Shown here in pieces: positions 50,737-59,154 of a DNA stretch of 64,000 nt (positions are counted from its first letter, which is position 1; every line of letters starts with the position of its first letter). The notes beneath the pieces were generated by a model. The model was not told the origin of the DNA. It did no database searches and saw nothing but the letters and a program-made list of their open reading frames with translations. The translations under genes were made by a program, and so were the position numbers. Location: positions 1,054,001-1,118,000 of the forward strand of contig WGLP01000002.1 in assembly GCA_016125505.1 (NCBI GenBank), read 5' to 3'. The DNA is from Gammaproteobacteria bacterium (GTDB taxonomy: Bacteria; Pseudomonadota; Gammaproteobacteria; UBA6429; Thiohalophilaceae).

Positions 50737-51687
50737 ATGAGCGTGTATTCGAGAATAACAATGGGGGTTCTGTTTTTGAGTCTGGCATCGGCTTATTCAT
50801 TTGCGGGTCAACTCAGTACCGACCAGGTTTCGCTTGAGTTAAATGTCCTTAAACGGGACAGCGACAGCAATACGATTTATCTTTATAACAACAATGGCAC
50901 GGTAAATAACTCGGTAGACGATATTCCGCTGGCCGGGACAGGCAGTTTTGATGCAAACGCGGATACAGGTTATCGCTTGTCTGGCAGCAAGAGCATAAAT
51001 ACTCACTGGTCTGTCAATGCCGGCGTGCTCACGTCGGATTTGTCCAAAACCGATAGTTTTAATGACCCTTCGAGCCAATTGGAGATATTTCGCCTGCCAA
51101 TCACCGCGAATTTTGATGCGGCGAATTCTGTCTCCGCTGCTTATTCTTCAAAACTGCAGAACATCGAAGTAAATGCCGTATATCGTTACAGCGACAATCT
51201 TGATTTGTTCGCTGGCGTAACCCAGCTTAAGCTGGATGAGCAATTCCGGATCACGTCGGACGACAGTCTGGCAGCCGGTATTGGCGTGTATACGATAAAC
51301 ACCAACAATAAATTGCTGGGGCCACAATTAGGGCTTTCCTATAGCTATAAGCCGAATCCAAAATACAGTCTGTATTTCACAGGCAAGCTCGCGTGGCTGA
51401 ATAATGACGCCAGGCAGGACCAGGTGGTAAACGATTCACCAACATTCACGCGGAATAATAGTGCGAGCGGTAGCCACGCATCCACTATGTATGATGCAAG
51501 GGTCGGGGTGAATTATTATTTTGTTCAGAATGCAACATTGGGCCTGGGATACCAATACATAAAGGTTACCGATGTTGCGCTGGCGGAAAGCCAGTTCAAT
51601 ACAACATCCGCAGGCAGCAACACACTGGCTGTAAACGACAGTATAAGCTGGAGTGGGTTTTCGCTCACCTTGGGTTACTATTTTTGA
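50737..51687 (+). CDS. Outer-membrane beta-barrel protein
   Basis: The 316-residue protein has a signal peptide (1-23, ending SFAG). Alternating hydrophobic beta strands run throughout, and it ends in Phe (SLTLGYYF), the usual barrel-insertion signal. Aromatic and Tyr-rich strands such as GPQLGLSYSYKP, ARVGVNYYF and TLGLGYQYIKV support a barrel. It is reminiscent of the Lpg1974/major outer-membrane protein type. It stands between the LapG-type protease and the secretion ATPase; role unknown. Confidence 0.75.
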   Translation: MSVYSRITMGVLFLSLASAYSFAGQLSTDQVSLELNVLKRDSDSNTIYLYNNNGTVNNSVDDIPLAGTGSFDANADTGYRLSGSKSINTHWSVNAGVLTSDLSKTDSFNDPSSQLEIFRLPITANFDAANSVSAAYSSKLQNIEVNAVYRYSDNLDLFAGVTQLKLDEQFRITSDDSLAAGIGVYTINTNNKLLGPQLGLSYSYKPNPKYSLYFTGKLAWLNNDARQDQVVNDSPTFTRNNSASGSHASTMYDARVGVNYYFVQNATLGLGYQYIKVTDVALAESQFNTTSAGSNTLAVNDSISWSGFSLTLGYYF

Positions 51688-51734
51688 TGTTGTAAACCTG
51701 GGTTTCGACGTAATCCTTTATAAATATTATAAGA

Positions 51735-53864
51735 TTGATGCAGAATAATCCGAAGGATACTTGCTCTTTCTACGATTGCCTGGGTTTTTTGATTGATTAT
51801 TTTCAAAAAACCGCAACGCCAGAAACCGTGCTATCCGGCCTGCCAGTGGTTGATGACAACATCACGATGAAGGTGTTTGTCCAGGCCGCAGCGCGTGCCG
51901 GAATCAAGGTGGAAATCAGGAAGATACCGTTAACGAAATTGCTGCGAGAGCGACTCCCTGCCATTGTTTTGATGCGCGATCATACTGCCGTTTTTGCTAC
52001 GGAATATCTTGCGCAACAAAAGTCTGTGCGGGCGTATTATGGAAAAGGCAGCGAAGCCAATGCCGAACTTTCGCTTGAGCGTCTGGCCGCGGGATATCTC
52101 GGCTATGCAATGTTTGTTTCTCCAATCGATGAAATAAGCCTGGAACAGCAGCACGCCGAAATCGATAAATCCCGGCACTGGTTTCGGCGGTCAATTTTCA
52201 GGTCATGGCGCGTCTACCGTGACGTATTATTCTCTTCATTCATGATTAATGTCTTTGCCCTGGCAAGTCCCATATTTATCATGAATGTATACGACCGCGT
52301 CGTACCGAATCACGCCATTGAGACACTCTGGGTTCTGGTTTCCGGCATCCTTATCATTTTTGCCTTTGATTTGGTCCTGCGCGTCTTGCGCGGGTATTTT
52401 ATCGATACGGCGGGGAGGCGGGTGGATATCGAATTGTCCTCCATGCTGTTTGAACATGTGCTCGGCATCCGAATGGGGGACAGGCCGGCATCGGTCGGCG
52501 CCTTTGCCAACCATCTGGATGAGTTTGAGAGTGTACGGAATTTTATTACCTCAGCCACTGTTACTGCTTTCATCGATTTGCCATTTGTCGTCCTTTTTTT
52601 GCTGGTGATCTGGTTTGTTGGCGGCAACATTGTTGTTGTGCCACTCGTGGCGATTCCCTTGATCCTGACTTATGCCTTAGTGCTGCAGCCATTTATCAAG
52701 GCGGCAATTACCAGGGTGTCACACGGGGCTGCGCAAAAAAATGCGACCCTGGTGGAAAGCCTGGTCGGTATAGAAACAATAAAACTGCTTGGTGCCGAAA
52801 GCAGGCAGCAACACAAGTGGGAGCAGGCCGTCGAGTTCATCTCCCGCTGGGCTATACGGTCCCGCCTGTTGTCGGCATCCGTGGTTAATGCGGCGGTATT
52901 TTTACAGCAATTATCCACTATTGGAGTGGTCGCCTATGGTGTTTATCTTATTACATCAGGCAGCCTGTCGCTGGGTGGGCTCATTGCCGCGGTGATCCTG
53001 ACAAGCAGAGTACTGGCGCCCATGGCGCAGGTGGCAAACCTGACGACACACTATCACCAGGTGACCACGGCGCTCAAAACCATCGATTCCATTATGCGGT
53101 TGCCGTCGGAACGTCAGCAGGATAAATCCTATTTAACCCAACCACATATTCGTGGCGAGATAGAGTTCGATAAAGTCACGTTCAGTTACCCACAGCAACC
53201 CGTCCCTGCATTAAATAATGTGACGTTGAAGATTGCCCCGGGCGAGCATGTCGGGGTCATCGGCCGTACCGGGTCGGGTAAATCTACCCTGGGAAAATTG
53301 ATCGCGGGCCTGTATGCGGATAATACGGGATTTGTAAGACTCGATGGCCTGGATGTCAGGCATATCGCCCCGAGCGTATTGCGTTCGCATATTGGTTATG
53401 TCACTCAGGACGTTATGCTATTCGACGGCAGCATGCGGGATAATATTAGTTTTGGTGGTAGAACCGTGCCGGATGAGCAACTCATCGTAGCGGCGGAAAT
53501 CTCCGGGGTCATGTCGACGGTCCGGAGGCATCCCGATGGATTCGATATGCACATTGGCGAACGCGGCAGCGGTCTCTCGGGAGGCCAACGCCAGGAAGTG
53601 GCTGTTGCCAGGGCGATTCTGCGTGACCCACCAGTTATCATTCTCGATGAACCAACAACATCCATGGATAATGCGACGGAAGCAAAATTAAAAGAAAAAT
53701 TAAAACCCTATCTGCAGGGGAAGACGCTGATATTGATTACCCATAAATCCTCCATGCTGGATCTGGTCGATCGGCTTATCGTTCTGGAAGAAGGACGCAT
53801 TATCGCGAATGGGAATAAAGCGGATGTTATACGGACTTTGCAAACCTTGGCTGCACCTGGATAG
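51735..53864 (+). CDS. Type I secretion ABC transporter (LapB-like permease/ATPase)
   Basis: Inner-membrane engine of a type I secretion system. The 709 residues comprise an N-terminal C39-like domain (about 1-130), an exporter membrane domain with about six helices (about 155-440) and an ATPase domain. The ATPase has Walker A GRTGSGKST at 510-518, signature LSGGQ at 614-618, Walker B LDE with Asp638 and Glu639, and an ITHK switch. The C39-like domain keeps a Cys (DCLGFL, Cys15) and a His (RDHTAVF) at roughly the catalytic places, so it may or may not be a peptidase. hlyD follows 3 bp later. Confidence 0.93.
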   Translation: MMQNNPKDTCSFYDCLGFLIDYFQKTATPETVLSGLPVVDDNITMKVFVQAAARAGIKVEIRKIPLTKLLRERLPAIVLMRDHTAVFATEYLAQQKSVRAYYGKGSEANAELSLERLAAGYLGYAMFVSPIDEISLEQQHAEIDKSRHWFRRSIFRSWRVYRDVLFSSFMINVFALASPIFIMNVYDRVVPNHAIETLWVLVSGILIIFAFDLVLRVLRGYFIDTAGRRVDIELSSMLFEHVLGIRMGDRPASVGAFANHLDEFESVRNFITSATVTAFIDLPFVVLFLLVIWFVGGNIVVVPLVAIPLILTYALVLQPFIKAAITRVSHGAAQKNATLVESLVGIETIKLLGAESRQQHKWEQAVEFISRWAIRSRLLSASVVNAAVFLQQLSTIGVVAYGVYLITSGSLSLGGLIAAVILTSRVLAPMAQVANLTTHYHQVTTALKTIDSIMRLPSERQQDKSYLTQPHIRGEIEFDKVTFSYPQQPVPALNNVTLKIAPGEHVGVIGRTGSGKSTLGKLIAGLYADNTGFVRLDGLDVRHIAPSVLRSHIGYVTQDVMLFDGSMRDNISFGGRTVPDEQLIVAAEISGVMSTVRRHPDGFDMHIGERGSGLSGGQRQEVAVARAILRDPPVIILDEPTTSMDNATEAKLKEKLKPYLQGKTLILITHKSSMLDLVDRLIVLEEGRIIANGNKADVIRTLQTLAAPG

Positions 53865-53867
53865 CGT

Positions 53868-55031
53868 ATGAGCGTAACGAACCAGCATGGCAGGGATGGA
53901 AGCGGGAATAACAGGGAGGCACGTGAAACGGCGCATTATTTTAATCCGCGTGGCGGTCGATTGATCCTGTGGGGGATAGTGCTGTTTGTATTTTCATTTT
54001 TGGCGTGGACGAGTGTTTCTAAAATCGATGAAGTGACGCGGGGCGAGGGCAAGGTTGTCCCGTCAAGGCAGGTTCAGATATTGCAAAGCCTGGAGGGTGG
54101 CATTATTTCTGAAATCGCAGTCCACGAAGGGGATGTCGTCAACAAGGACCAGTTGCTGGTTAAGCTGGATGAGGCTCAATTGGCCGCGGCATTGCGCGAG
54201 GGCGAAACGCACTGCATGGAGCATCGGGCCAAAGTGGCGCGTCTGGAGGCGGAGGCGGAACGCAAGGAATTTGTCCCGCCAAAAATCGTACTGGATGATT
54301 ATCCACAGTTCGTGCAACAGGAATACGACCTGTACAAGGCGCGCAAAAAACAGTTTGAACGCCAGGAGCGCTCATTGGAAAAAGAACTGGGCATGATGCG
54401 ACCCCTGGAAAAGCAGGGTGCCGTATCCGAGATTGAAATATTACGCCTCGAACGCAAACTGGATGAATTGCGGGATGATTACTGCACTGGCGCCAGAAAA
54501 GAGCTTAACGATCTGTTGGCGGAAATCTCGAGGCTGGCGGAAACAAATCAGGCGATCCGAAATAAACTCGAACGTACTAAAATTACTTCGCCTGTCAAAG
54601 GTGTGGTTAAACGGATTATGGTCAATACTATTGGTGGTGTTGTCAGGCCCGGTGAAGACCTGATTGAAATCGTGCCCTTGGAGGATACCCTGTTGATCGA
54701 GGCAAGGATATCGCCGGCGGATATTGCATTCATACACCCGGGCCAGGAAGTGCTGGTTAAATTCACTGCGTATGATTTTGCAATCTATGGAGGATTGCAG
54801 GGAAGAATAGAAAATATCAGCGCAGATGTTATTGAAGATGATAAATCTGAAAGCTATTACAAAATCATGGTTAAAACGGATAAAAATCAGCTGGGCAGCG
54901 GGAAAGAACCCTTACCTGTCATCCCCGGCATGTCCGTGCGACTGGATATTATTACGGGCAAGAAGACCATACTGGCCTATTTACTCAAGCCCGTATTGCG
55001 GGCGAAAGAGAAGGCGTTGCGTGAACGCTGA
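53868..55031 (+). CDS. Type I secretion membrane-fusion protein (LapC/HlyD family)
   Basis: Periplasmic adaptor joining the ABC transporter to the TolC-type channel. The 387 residues have a cytoplasmic tail, one membrane helix (about 33-52), a lipoyl half-motif (QILQSLEGGIISEIAVHEGD), a long coiled coil (about 105-235), a second lipoyl half (TKITSPVKGVVKRIMVNTIGGVV) and a beta-barrel domain. The C-terminal GMSVRLDIITGKKTILAYLLKP is the family signature. It is 3 bp after the ATPase gene. Confidence 0.95.
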   Translation: MSVTNQHGRDGSGNNREARETAHYFNPRGGRLILWGIVLFVFSFLAWTSVSKIDEVTRGEGKVVPSRQVQILQSLEGGIISEIAVHEGDVVNKDQLLVKLDEAQLAAALREGETHCMEHRAKVARLEAEAERKEFVPPKIVLDDYPQFVQQEYDLYKARKKQFERQERSLEKELGMMRPLEKQGAVSEIEILRLERKLDELRDDYCTGARKELNDLLAEISRLAETNQAIRNKLERTKITSPVKGVVKRIMVNTIGGVVRPGEDLIEIVPLEDTLLIEARISPADIAFIHPGQEVLVKFTAYDFAIYGGLQGRIENISADVIEDDKSESYYKIMVKTDKNQLGSGKEPLPVIPGMSVRLDIITGKKTILAYLLKPVLRAKEKALRER

Positions 55032-55057
55032 ACACCACCGGTAACGCCGAGGATTAT

Positions 55058-55702
55058 ATGATCATACTTGCAACAGCGGATAACAAGATAGCCAGCCGGT
55101 GGCGCGCCAGTCTGGATAATCCTGAAAACGTCGTTGTCGTCGGTTCGGTGACGGCATTGAAGGTACAGCTTAGGCAGTCACCGCGAAGCACGGTGATCCT
55201 GCATGGCAGCCTGCCTGGAATCAGCGTGGTATCCGATATCAAGGAATTACTCAAGACAGATCCTGATGCCAACCTGTTTGTGCTTGCTGATGTACCGGAT
55301 GAGCAACAGGGAATCGAGTTAATACGTGCCGGAGTATTGGGCTATGCCAATACCCATATTCGTCAGGATATTCTTAAGGAGGCCTTTAAAGTCATCGAGC
55401 TTGGGGAGATCTGGGTAAGCAAGCGGCTGATGCAGTGGCTGGTCAATCATTGTGGCCCCTCAGACCAGTACCTTACGGCCCTGGCAAATTACGCCGGCCT
55501 GGGCGATTTGACTCCCGCGGAACAGAAGGTGATAGAACATCTCCTGAATGGCAATACCAATAAGCAAATTGCCCTGCAGCTTCAAATCACGGAACGCACC
55601 GTCAAGGCCCACCTGACCTCAATTTTCCGTAAGACTGGCGTGAAAGACAGGCTGCATCTGGCGCTGCTGGTAAATCACTATGAGACAGCAGACGGTACTT
55701 AG
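55058..55702 (+). CDS. LuxR-type regulator with non-canonical receiver domain
   Basis: The 214 residues form a receiver-like domain (1-115) and a LuxR/NarL helix-turn-helix (about 150-205: LTPAEQKVIEHLLNGNTNKQIA, then ITERTVKAHLTSIFRKTG). In the receiver the usual phospho-acceptor Asp is replaced by His49 (VILHGSLPG), the Thr/Ser of strand 4 by Ala77 and the Lys of strand 5 is missing (GYANTHI). It therefore probably cannot be phosphorylated in the normal way. It lies within the secretion operon, 26 bp after the adaptor gene, and may control the RTX gene that follows. Confidence 0.88.
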   Translation: MIILATADNKIASRWRASLDNPENVVVVGSVTALKVQLRQSPRSTVILHGSLPGISVVSDIKELLKTDPDANLFVLADVPDEQQGIELIRAGVLGYANTHIRQDILKEAFKVIELGEIWVSKRLMQWLVNHCGPSDQYLTALANYAGLGDLTPAEQKVIEHLLNGNTNKQIALQLQITERTVKAHLTSIFRKTGVKDRLHLALLVNHYETADGT

Positions 55703-55706
55703 TACC
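55694..55706. promoter_or_regulatory. Palindrome GGTACTTAGTACC before the RTX gene
   Basis: GGTAC (55694-55698) and GTACC (55702-55706) flank TTA at the end of the regulator gene. A very similar palindrome, GTACTTAAGTAC, lies at 60464-60475 before the secreted protein gene at 60536. Both are about 60-85 bp before a start codon. They could bind the LuxR-type regulator; this is inference. Confidence 0.35.
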
Positions 55707-55776
55707 TGGGTACAATTCCAATCGGGATTTACTCGATTAAAATCAGCTTAAATAATGATGAGAAGGTGATTGGCGT

Positions 55777-57762
55777 ATGGTGACGAAAATTTCCCTGAAG
55801 AAAACCGTGCCGATTGGTATTGTTCTCTCGATCATGGGCTATGTGGCGGTAATAGGGCCTGATGGTCTGCAAAAGCTGCTGAAACTGGGTGATCCACTCA
55901 ATAGCGACGATCATCTGAAAACCGGTCCGGACGGAGAGTTGGCGATAGGCTTTATCGACGGTTCGTCATTGGAACTGGGTAGCGGTGCTGACGCGATCCT
56001 GGATTCAGAAGTGTTCGACCCCACCGGCCTGCATAATTTCACGAATATTGAGTCCGCCCTCGAGAGCATGCGCCAGAATATTCTCGCCGGTCAGGACCCT
56101 TCCCTGGTCTTGCAGGCCGCGGAAGCAGGTTATGCCCTGAGCGAAGGCGGCTCGTCGACAACCAGTATCGATATCAACTCCCAGGCAGACCCCCTCACGC
56201 TTTCGGTCGCAGACGGCATCTCACCTGCGGCGCAAGCGGGCGATGTCAGTCTGGAAGGTACAGAAGGCAGTGCGCAGACGCATGGCGTGCCTGAACTGGT
56301 GTTACCTAAAATTTCAATCGCCAGCATGACTATCCTGGAGCCTGAACCCGGTAAACAGGAAGAAGAAGGCGGGGATGACTCGTCGCATACGGCAGGTGGC
56401 GGGCACGAAAGCGGCGGTGATTCCGGTCATGAATCGGATCATGAGACTGAGATAGGCCATGACACGGATACGGGCCATGACACGGATGCCGGTCATGACA
56501 CCGAGACAGGTCATGACACGGATGCCGGTCACGAAGGTGGCAGCGGCGGTGGTTATAGTGCCGGTCATGGTGGCGGCTATGGCTATGCGGGCGGCTCGCT
56601 CGCCACGACGGCGGTCTTTGCCGTGACGCTTTCGGCACCGTCCGCACATGATGTCAGAGTCGATTTCACTACCCTTGATGGTACGGCCATTTCCGGGGGT
56701 AACGGTGTCGATGCGCGCGATTATGGCAGCACCAGTGGCACCTTGATCATTCCGGCAGGACAGACGACGGGTACAATCGAAGTCACGATTTTTGCGGATC
56801 ACCTGGTTGAAGGTGATGAGCAGTTCTATGTCCAGCTCTCAAATCCGGTCAATGCCTTGCTTGGCGAAGGGACCGGGATTGGCACAATTCTCGATAGTGG
56901 ACACGGTGAAGGCGATAGCGGTGAAGGGCTGTTCCTGGTGGGGACACCAGGCGACGATGTCCTGATCACACGCGGAGGCGCAGACACGCTGGATGGTCTG
57001 GAAGGTAACGATACCTTGATTGCCGGTGGTGGTCCGGATGTCATCCATGGCGGGCCGGGCGATGACATGATTGTCGGCCTGGGCGGTCCCGATCAACTGT
57101 ACGGTGACGAAGGCAACGATGAAATCGTCGGGCATGGTGGTCCTGACCTTATCGATGGCGGACCCGGAGACGACATTATTTATGCCGGTGGTGGCCCGGA
57201 CACGGTGACCGGTGGCGAAGGCGATGATTTTATTAATGCCGAAGGCGGACCGGACACCGTCGATGCCGGTCCCGGTAACGATATTGTCTACGGCGGCGGT
57301 GGTCCTGATATCCTGGCTGGCGGCGAGGGCGATGACATCCTGTATGGCGAAGGCGGTCCGGACTTTCTGTCCGGCGGCAGCGGGAATGACAGCTTGTACG
57401 GCGGGGGTGGCCCTGACGTCCTGCAAGGCGGGGAAGGCGCAGACATTCTTCGCGGTGGCGGCGCGGGCGATATCTTCCGTTATGAAAGCATGCAGGATGG
57501 AATAGACAGGATTGTTGACTTCGATCAAAACGACAGTATCGATATCTCTGCTATTTTAGATATGCAGGATGGTGATGTGATTTCACGTTACGTGCAGATC
57601 ACGCAAAGCGAGGCTGATCAGACAAGTTACGAGCTAAGTGTTAATCCGCTGGGCTCGGAAGATCCAGGAGATTTTCAAACATTACTGGTGCTTGAAAATA
57701 TGCAAGTCGCCCCGGATGTCGATGAGCTGGTCGCGAACGGTAATCTGGTGATAGTGGAGTAA
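55777..57762 (+). CDS. RTX protein with LapA-type retention module and Calx-beta domain
   Basis: Probable substrate of the type I secretion system. It has no Sec signal. Residues 20-118 resemble the LapA retention module (GYVAVIGPDGLQKLLKLGDP, then LKTGPDGELAIGFIDGSSLELG), which holds the protein in the TolC-type channel until LapG cuts it. Where LapA has TAAG, this protein has AEAG at 115-118. A His/Asp-rich linker (about 212-250) and a Calx-beta domain (about 282-370) follow. An RTX region (about 400-565) has regularly alternating GGPD and G(D/N)D turns, and the end is a type I secretion signal. At 661 residues it is much shorter than LapA. Confidence 0.88.
   Translation: MVTKISLKKTVPIGIVLSIMGYVAVIGPDGLQKLLKLGDPLNSDDHLKTGPDGELAIGFIDGSSLELGSGADAILDSEVFDPTGLHNFTNIESALESMRQNILAGQDPSLVLQAAEAGYALSEGGSSTTSIDINSQADPLTLSVADGISPAAQAGDVSLEGTEGSAQTHGVPELVLPKISIASMTILEPEPGKQEEEGGDDSSHTAGGGHESGGDSGHESDHETEIGHDTDTGHDTDAGHDTETGHDTDAGHEGGSGGGYSAGHGGGYGYAGGSLATTAVFAVTLSAPSAHDVRVDFTTLDGTAISGGNGVDARDYGSTSGTLIIPAGQTTGTIEVTIFADHLVEGDEQFYVQLSNPVNALLGEGTGIGTILDSGHGEGDSGEGLFLVGTPGDDVLITRGGADTLDGLEGNDTLIAGGGPDVIHGGPGDDMIVGLGGPDQLYGDEGNDEIVGHGGPDLIDGGPGDDIIYAGGGPDTVTGGEGDDFINAEGGPDTVDAGPGNDIVYGGGGPDILAGGEGDDILYGEGGPDFLSGGSGNDSLYGGGGPDVLQGGEGADILRGGGAGDIFRYESMQDGIDRIVDFDQNDSIDISAILDMQDGDVISRYVQITQSEADQTSYELSVNPLGSEDPGDFQTLLVLENMQVAPDVDELVANGNLVIVE
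56455..56526 (+). repeat. Four 18-bp tandem repeats encoding GHDT(D/E)x
   Basis: Units begin at 56455, 56473, 56491 and 56509 and read GGYCATGACACSGAKRCN. They encode GHDTDT, GHDTDA, GHDTET and GHDTDA. Looser copies flank them (from about 56423 and to about 56535). Confidence 0.9.
56965..57470 (+). repeat. RTX nonapeptide repeat array
   Basis: About nine pairs of 27-bp units encode RTX nonapeptides. From the second pair on, nearly every other unit ends GGPDxh and the intervening unit ends G(D/N)Dxh, giving an 18-residue super-period. At the DNA level the units share ggcggtccggac-like strings. Confidence 0.85.
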
Positions 57763-57829
57763 GTGCAATTTCGTAATGCCGGTCGTATTGAAATCTAACC
57801 TGAACTTATAACTAAAAAAGTAAGTACAT

Positions 57830-59122
57830 ATGAAAAATAAAATTGCACTGATTGTTGTATTGGGCGCACTACAAAGCAGTACAGTAAATGCGGAAAGTCT
57901 GCAAAACGCTGTGTTCAAGGCAATCGCCAATTATCCGGAGATCAGGGTGGCGATAAGCCGGAAATCGGCACAGGAACAGTTATTACGTCAGGCGGAATCT
58001 GGCTATTATCCATCGGTAGATCTGGTGGCCGGTGTGGGTAATGAAAACAGCGATAATCGATATACCCGGGCAATCGGCGCCACAGACTATGTCAATCTGA
58101 CCCGCCGGGAAGAGTCTTTCGTCGTAACACAAAATCTCTTTCAGGGATTTTCCACATCGAATGATATCAAGCGCAACCAGGCTAAAGTGACGGCGGAAAA
58201 TGACCGTCTGCATGACGTGACGGAGCAAACCGCGTTGCAGGCGGCAGAAACCTACCTGGATGTACTGCGCCAGCAGGCATTACTCGATATTTCGAATTCC
58301 AGCCTGAAACTGCATGAAGATTTGTTTAACAAGGTGCAATCGCGTAGTCAGTCAGGTGTAGGCCGAAAGGCGGATATCGACCAGGCGGTGGGAAGAGTGG
58401 CGCTGGCGCGCGCGAACCTGATTGCAGATCAGGCGAACCTGGAAAGAGCCAATACGAAATATCAGCGCATCATCGGCGTGATGCCGGTGAATTTGCTGCC
58501 CCCGCCGGATGAGGATGCAAGTATCCCGCAGGACCTCAATACCTTAGTGCAGAAGACACTGGAGACCAATCCATTGCTGAAGGCAGCGCAGGCTGAAGTG
58601 GATGCGGCTCATGCATTACGGCAATCCTCCAAGAGTCCTTATTATCCCAGCCTCGATCTGGTTTTTGCGCAAAGCCGCGGTGAAAACCTGGATGGGATCG
58701 AAGGCGTGGAGAAAGATTACAGTCTGATGTTGAAGATGCGATATAACCTGTTTAACGGCGGTTACGATTCCGCGCGTGTGAACGAGGCGGGTTATCGGGT
58801 CAATGAGTCAAAAGACGAGCTGGATAACATCAGGCGTCAGGTAATTGAAACAACCAGGCTGGCCTGGAACGCCTTTCAGGCGGTGAATCAGCAAATACCT
58901 TATCTTCAGCAGCATGTGACTGCGGCGCAGAATACCCGTGCGGCATATACAGACCAATTCAAGATTGGTCAGCGCACGTTGCTCGATCTGCTCGATAGTG
59001 AAAACGAACTCTACCAGGCGCAACGGAAGCTTATCAGCGCAAAATACGATCGCCAGATCAGTATTTATCGCATCCTGGCAAATATGGGTGGCTTTGTTGA
59101 AATATTTCAGGCCAAAAAATAA
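57830..59122 (+). CDS. TolC-family outer-membrane channel protein (LapE-like)
   Basis: Outer-membrane exit channel of the type I system. The 430 residues have a signal peptide (1-21, ending VNAES) and two OEP repeats, each with long coiled-coil helices: the first about 25-215 (AEAGYYPSVDLVAG-type turn and FQGFSTSNDI), the second about 230-425 (SPYYPSLDLVFAQSRGENLDG and YNLFNGGYDSARV). FKIGQRTLLDLLDSENELYQAQ is the family signature. It lies 67 bp after the RTX gene. Confidence 0.95.
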   Translation: MKNKIALIVVLGALQSSTVNAESLQNAVFKAIANYPEIRVAISRKSAQEQLLRQAESGYYPSVDLVAGVGNENSDNRYTRAIGATDYVNLTRREESFVVTQNLFQGFSTSNDIKRNQAKVTAENDRLHDVTEQTALQAAETYLDVLRQQALLDISNSSLKLHEDLFNKVQSRSQSGVGRKADIDQAVGRVALARANLIADQANLERANTKYQRIIGVMPVNLLPPPDEDASIPQDLNTLVQKTLETNPLLKAAQAEVDAAHALRQSSKSPYYPSLDLVFAQSRGENLDGIEGVEKDYSLMLKMRYNLFNGGYDSARVNEAGYRVNESKDELDNIRRQVIETTRLAWNAFQAVNQQIPYLQQHVTAAQNTRAAYTDQFKIGQRTLLDLLDSENELYQAQRKLISAKYDRQISIYRILANMGGFVEIFQAKK

Positions 59123-59154
59123 TAGAAAGCTTGCGTTCCTGGTGTTAAGCCGTG

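Noticed and set aside
56965..57470. Regular short repeats considered as a CRISPR array
   Set aside because: They are in-frame coding repeats of an RTX domain with no unique spacers; the same reasoning excludes the repeats at 1803-2475.
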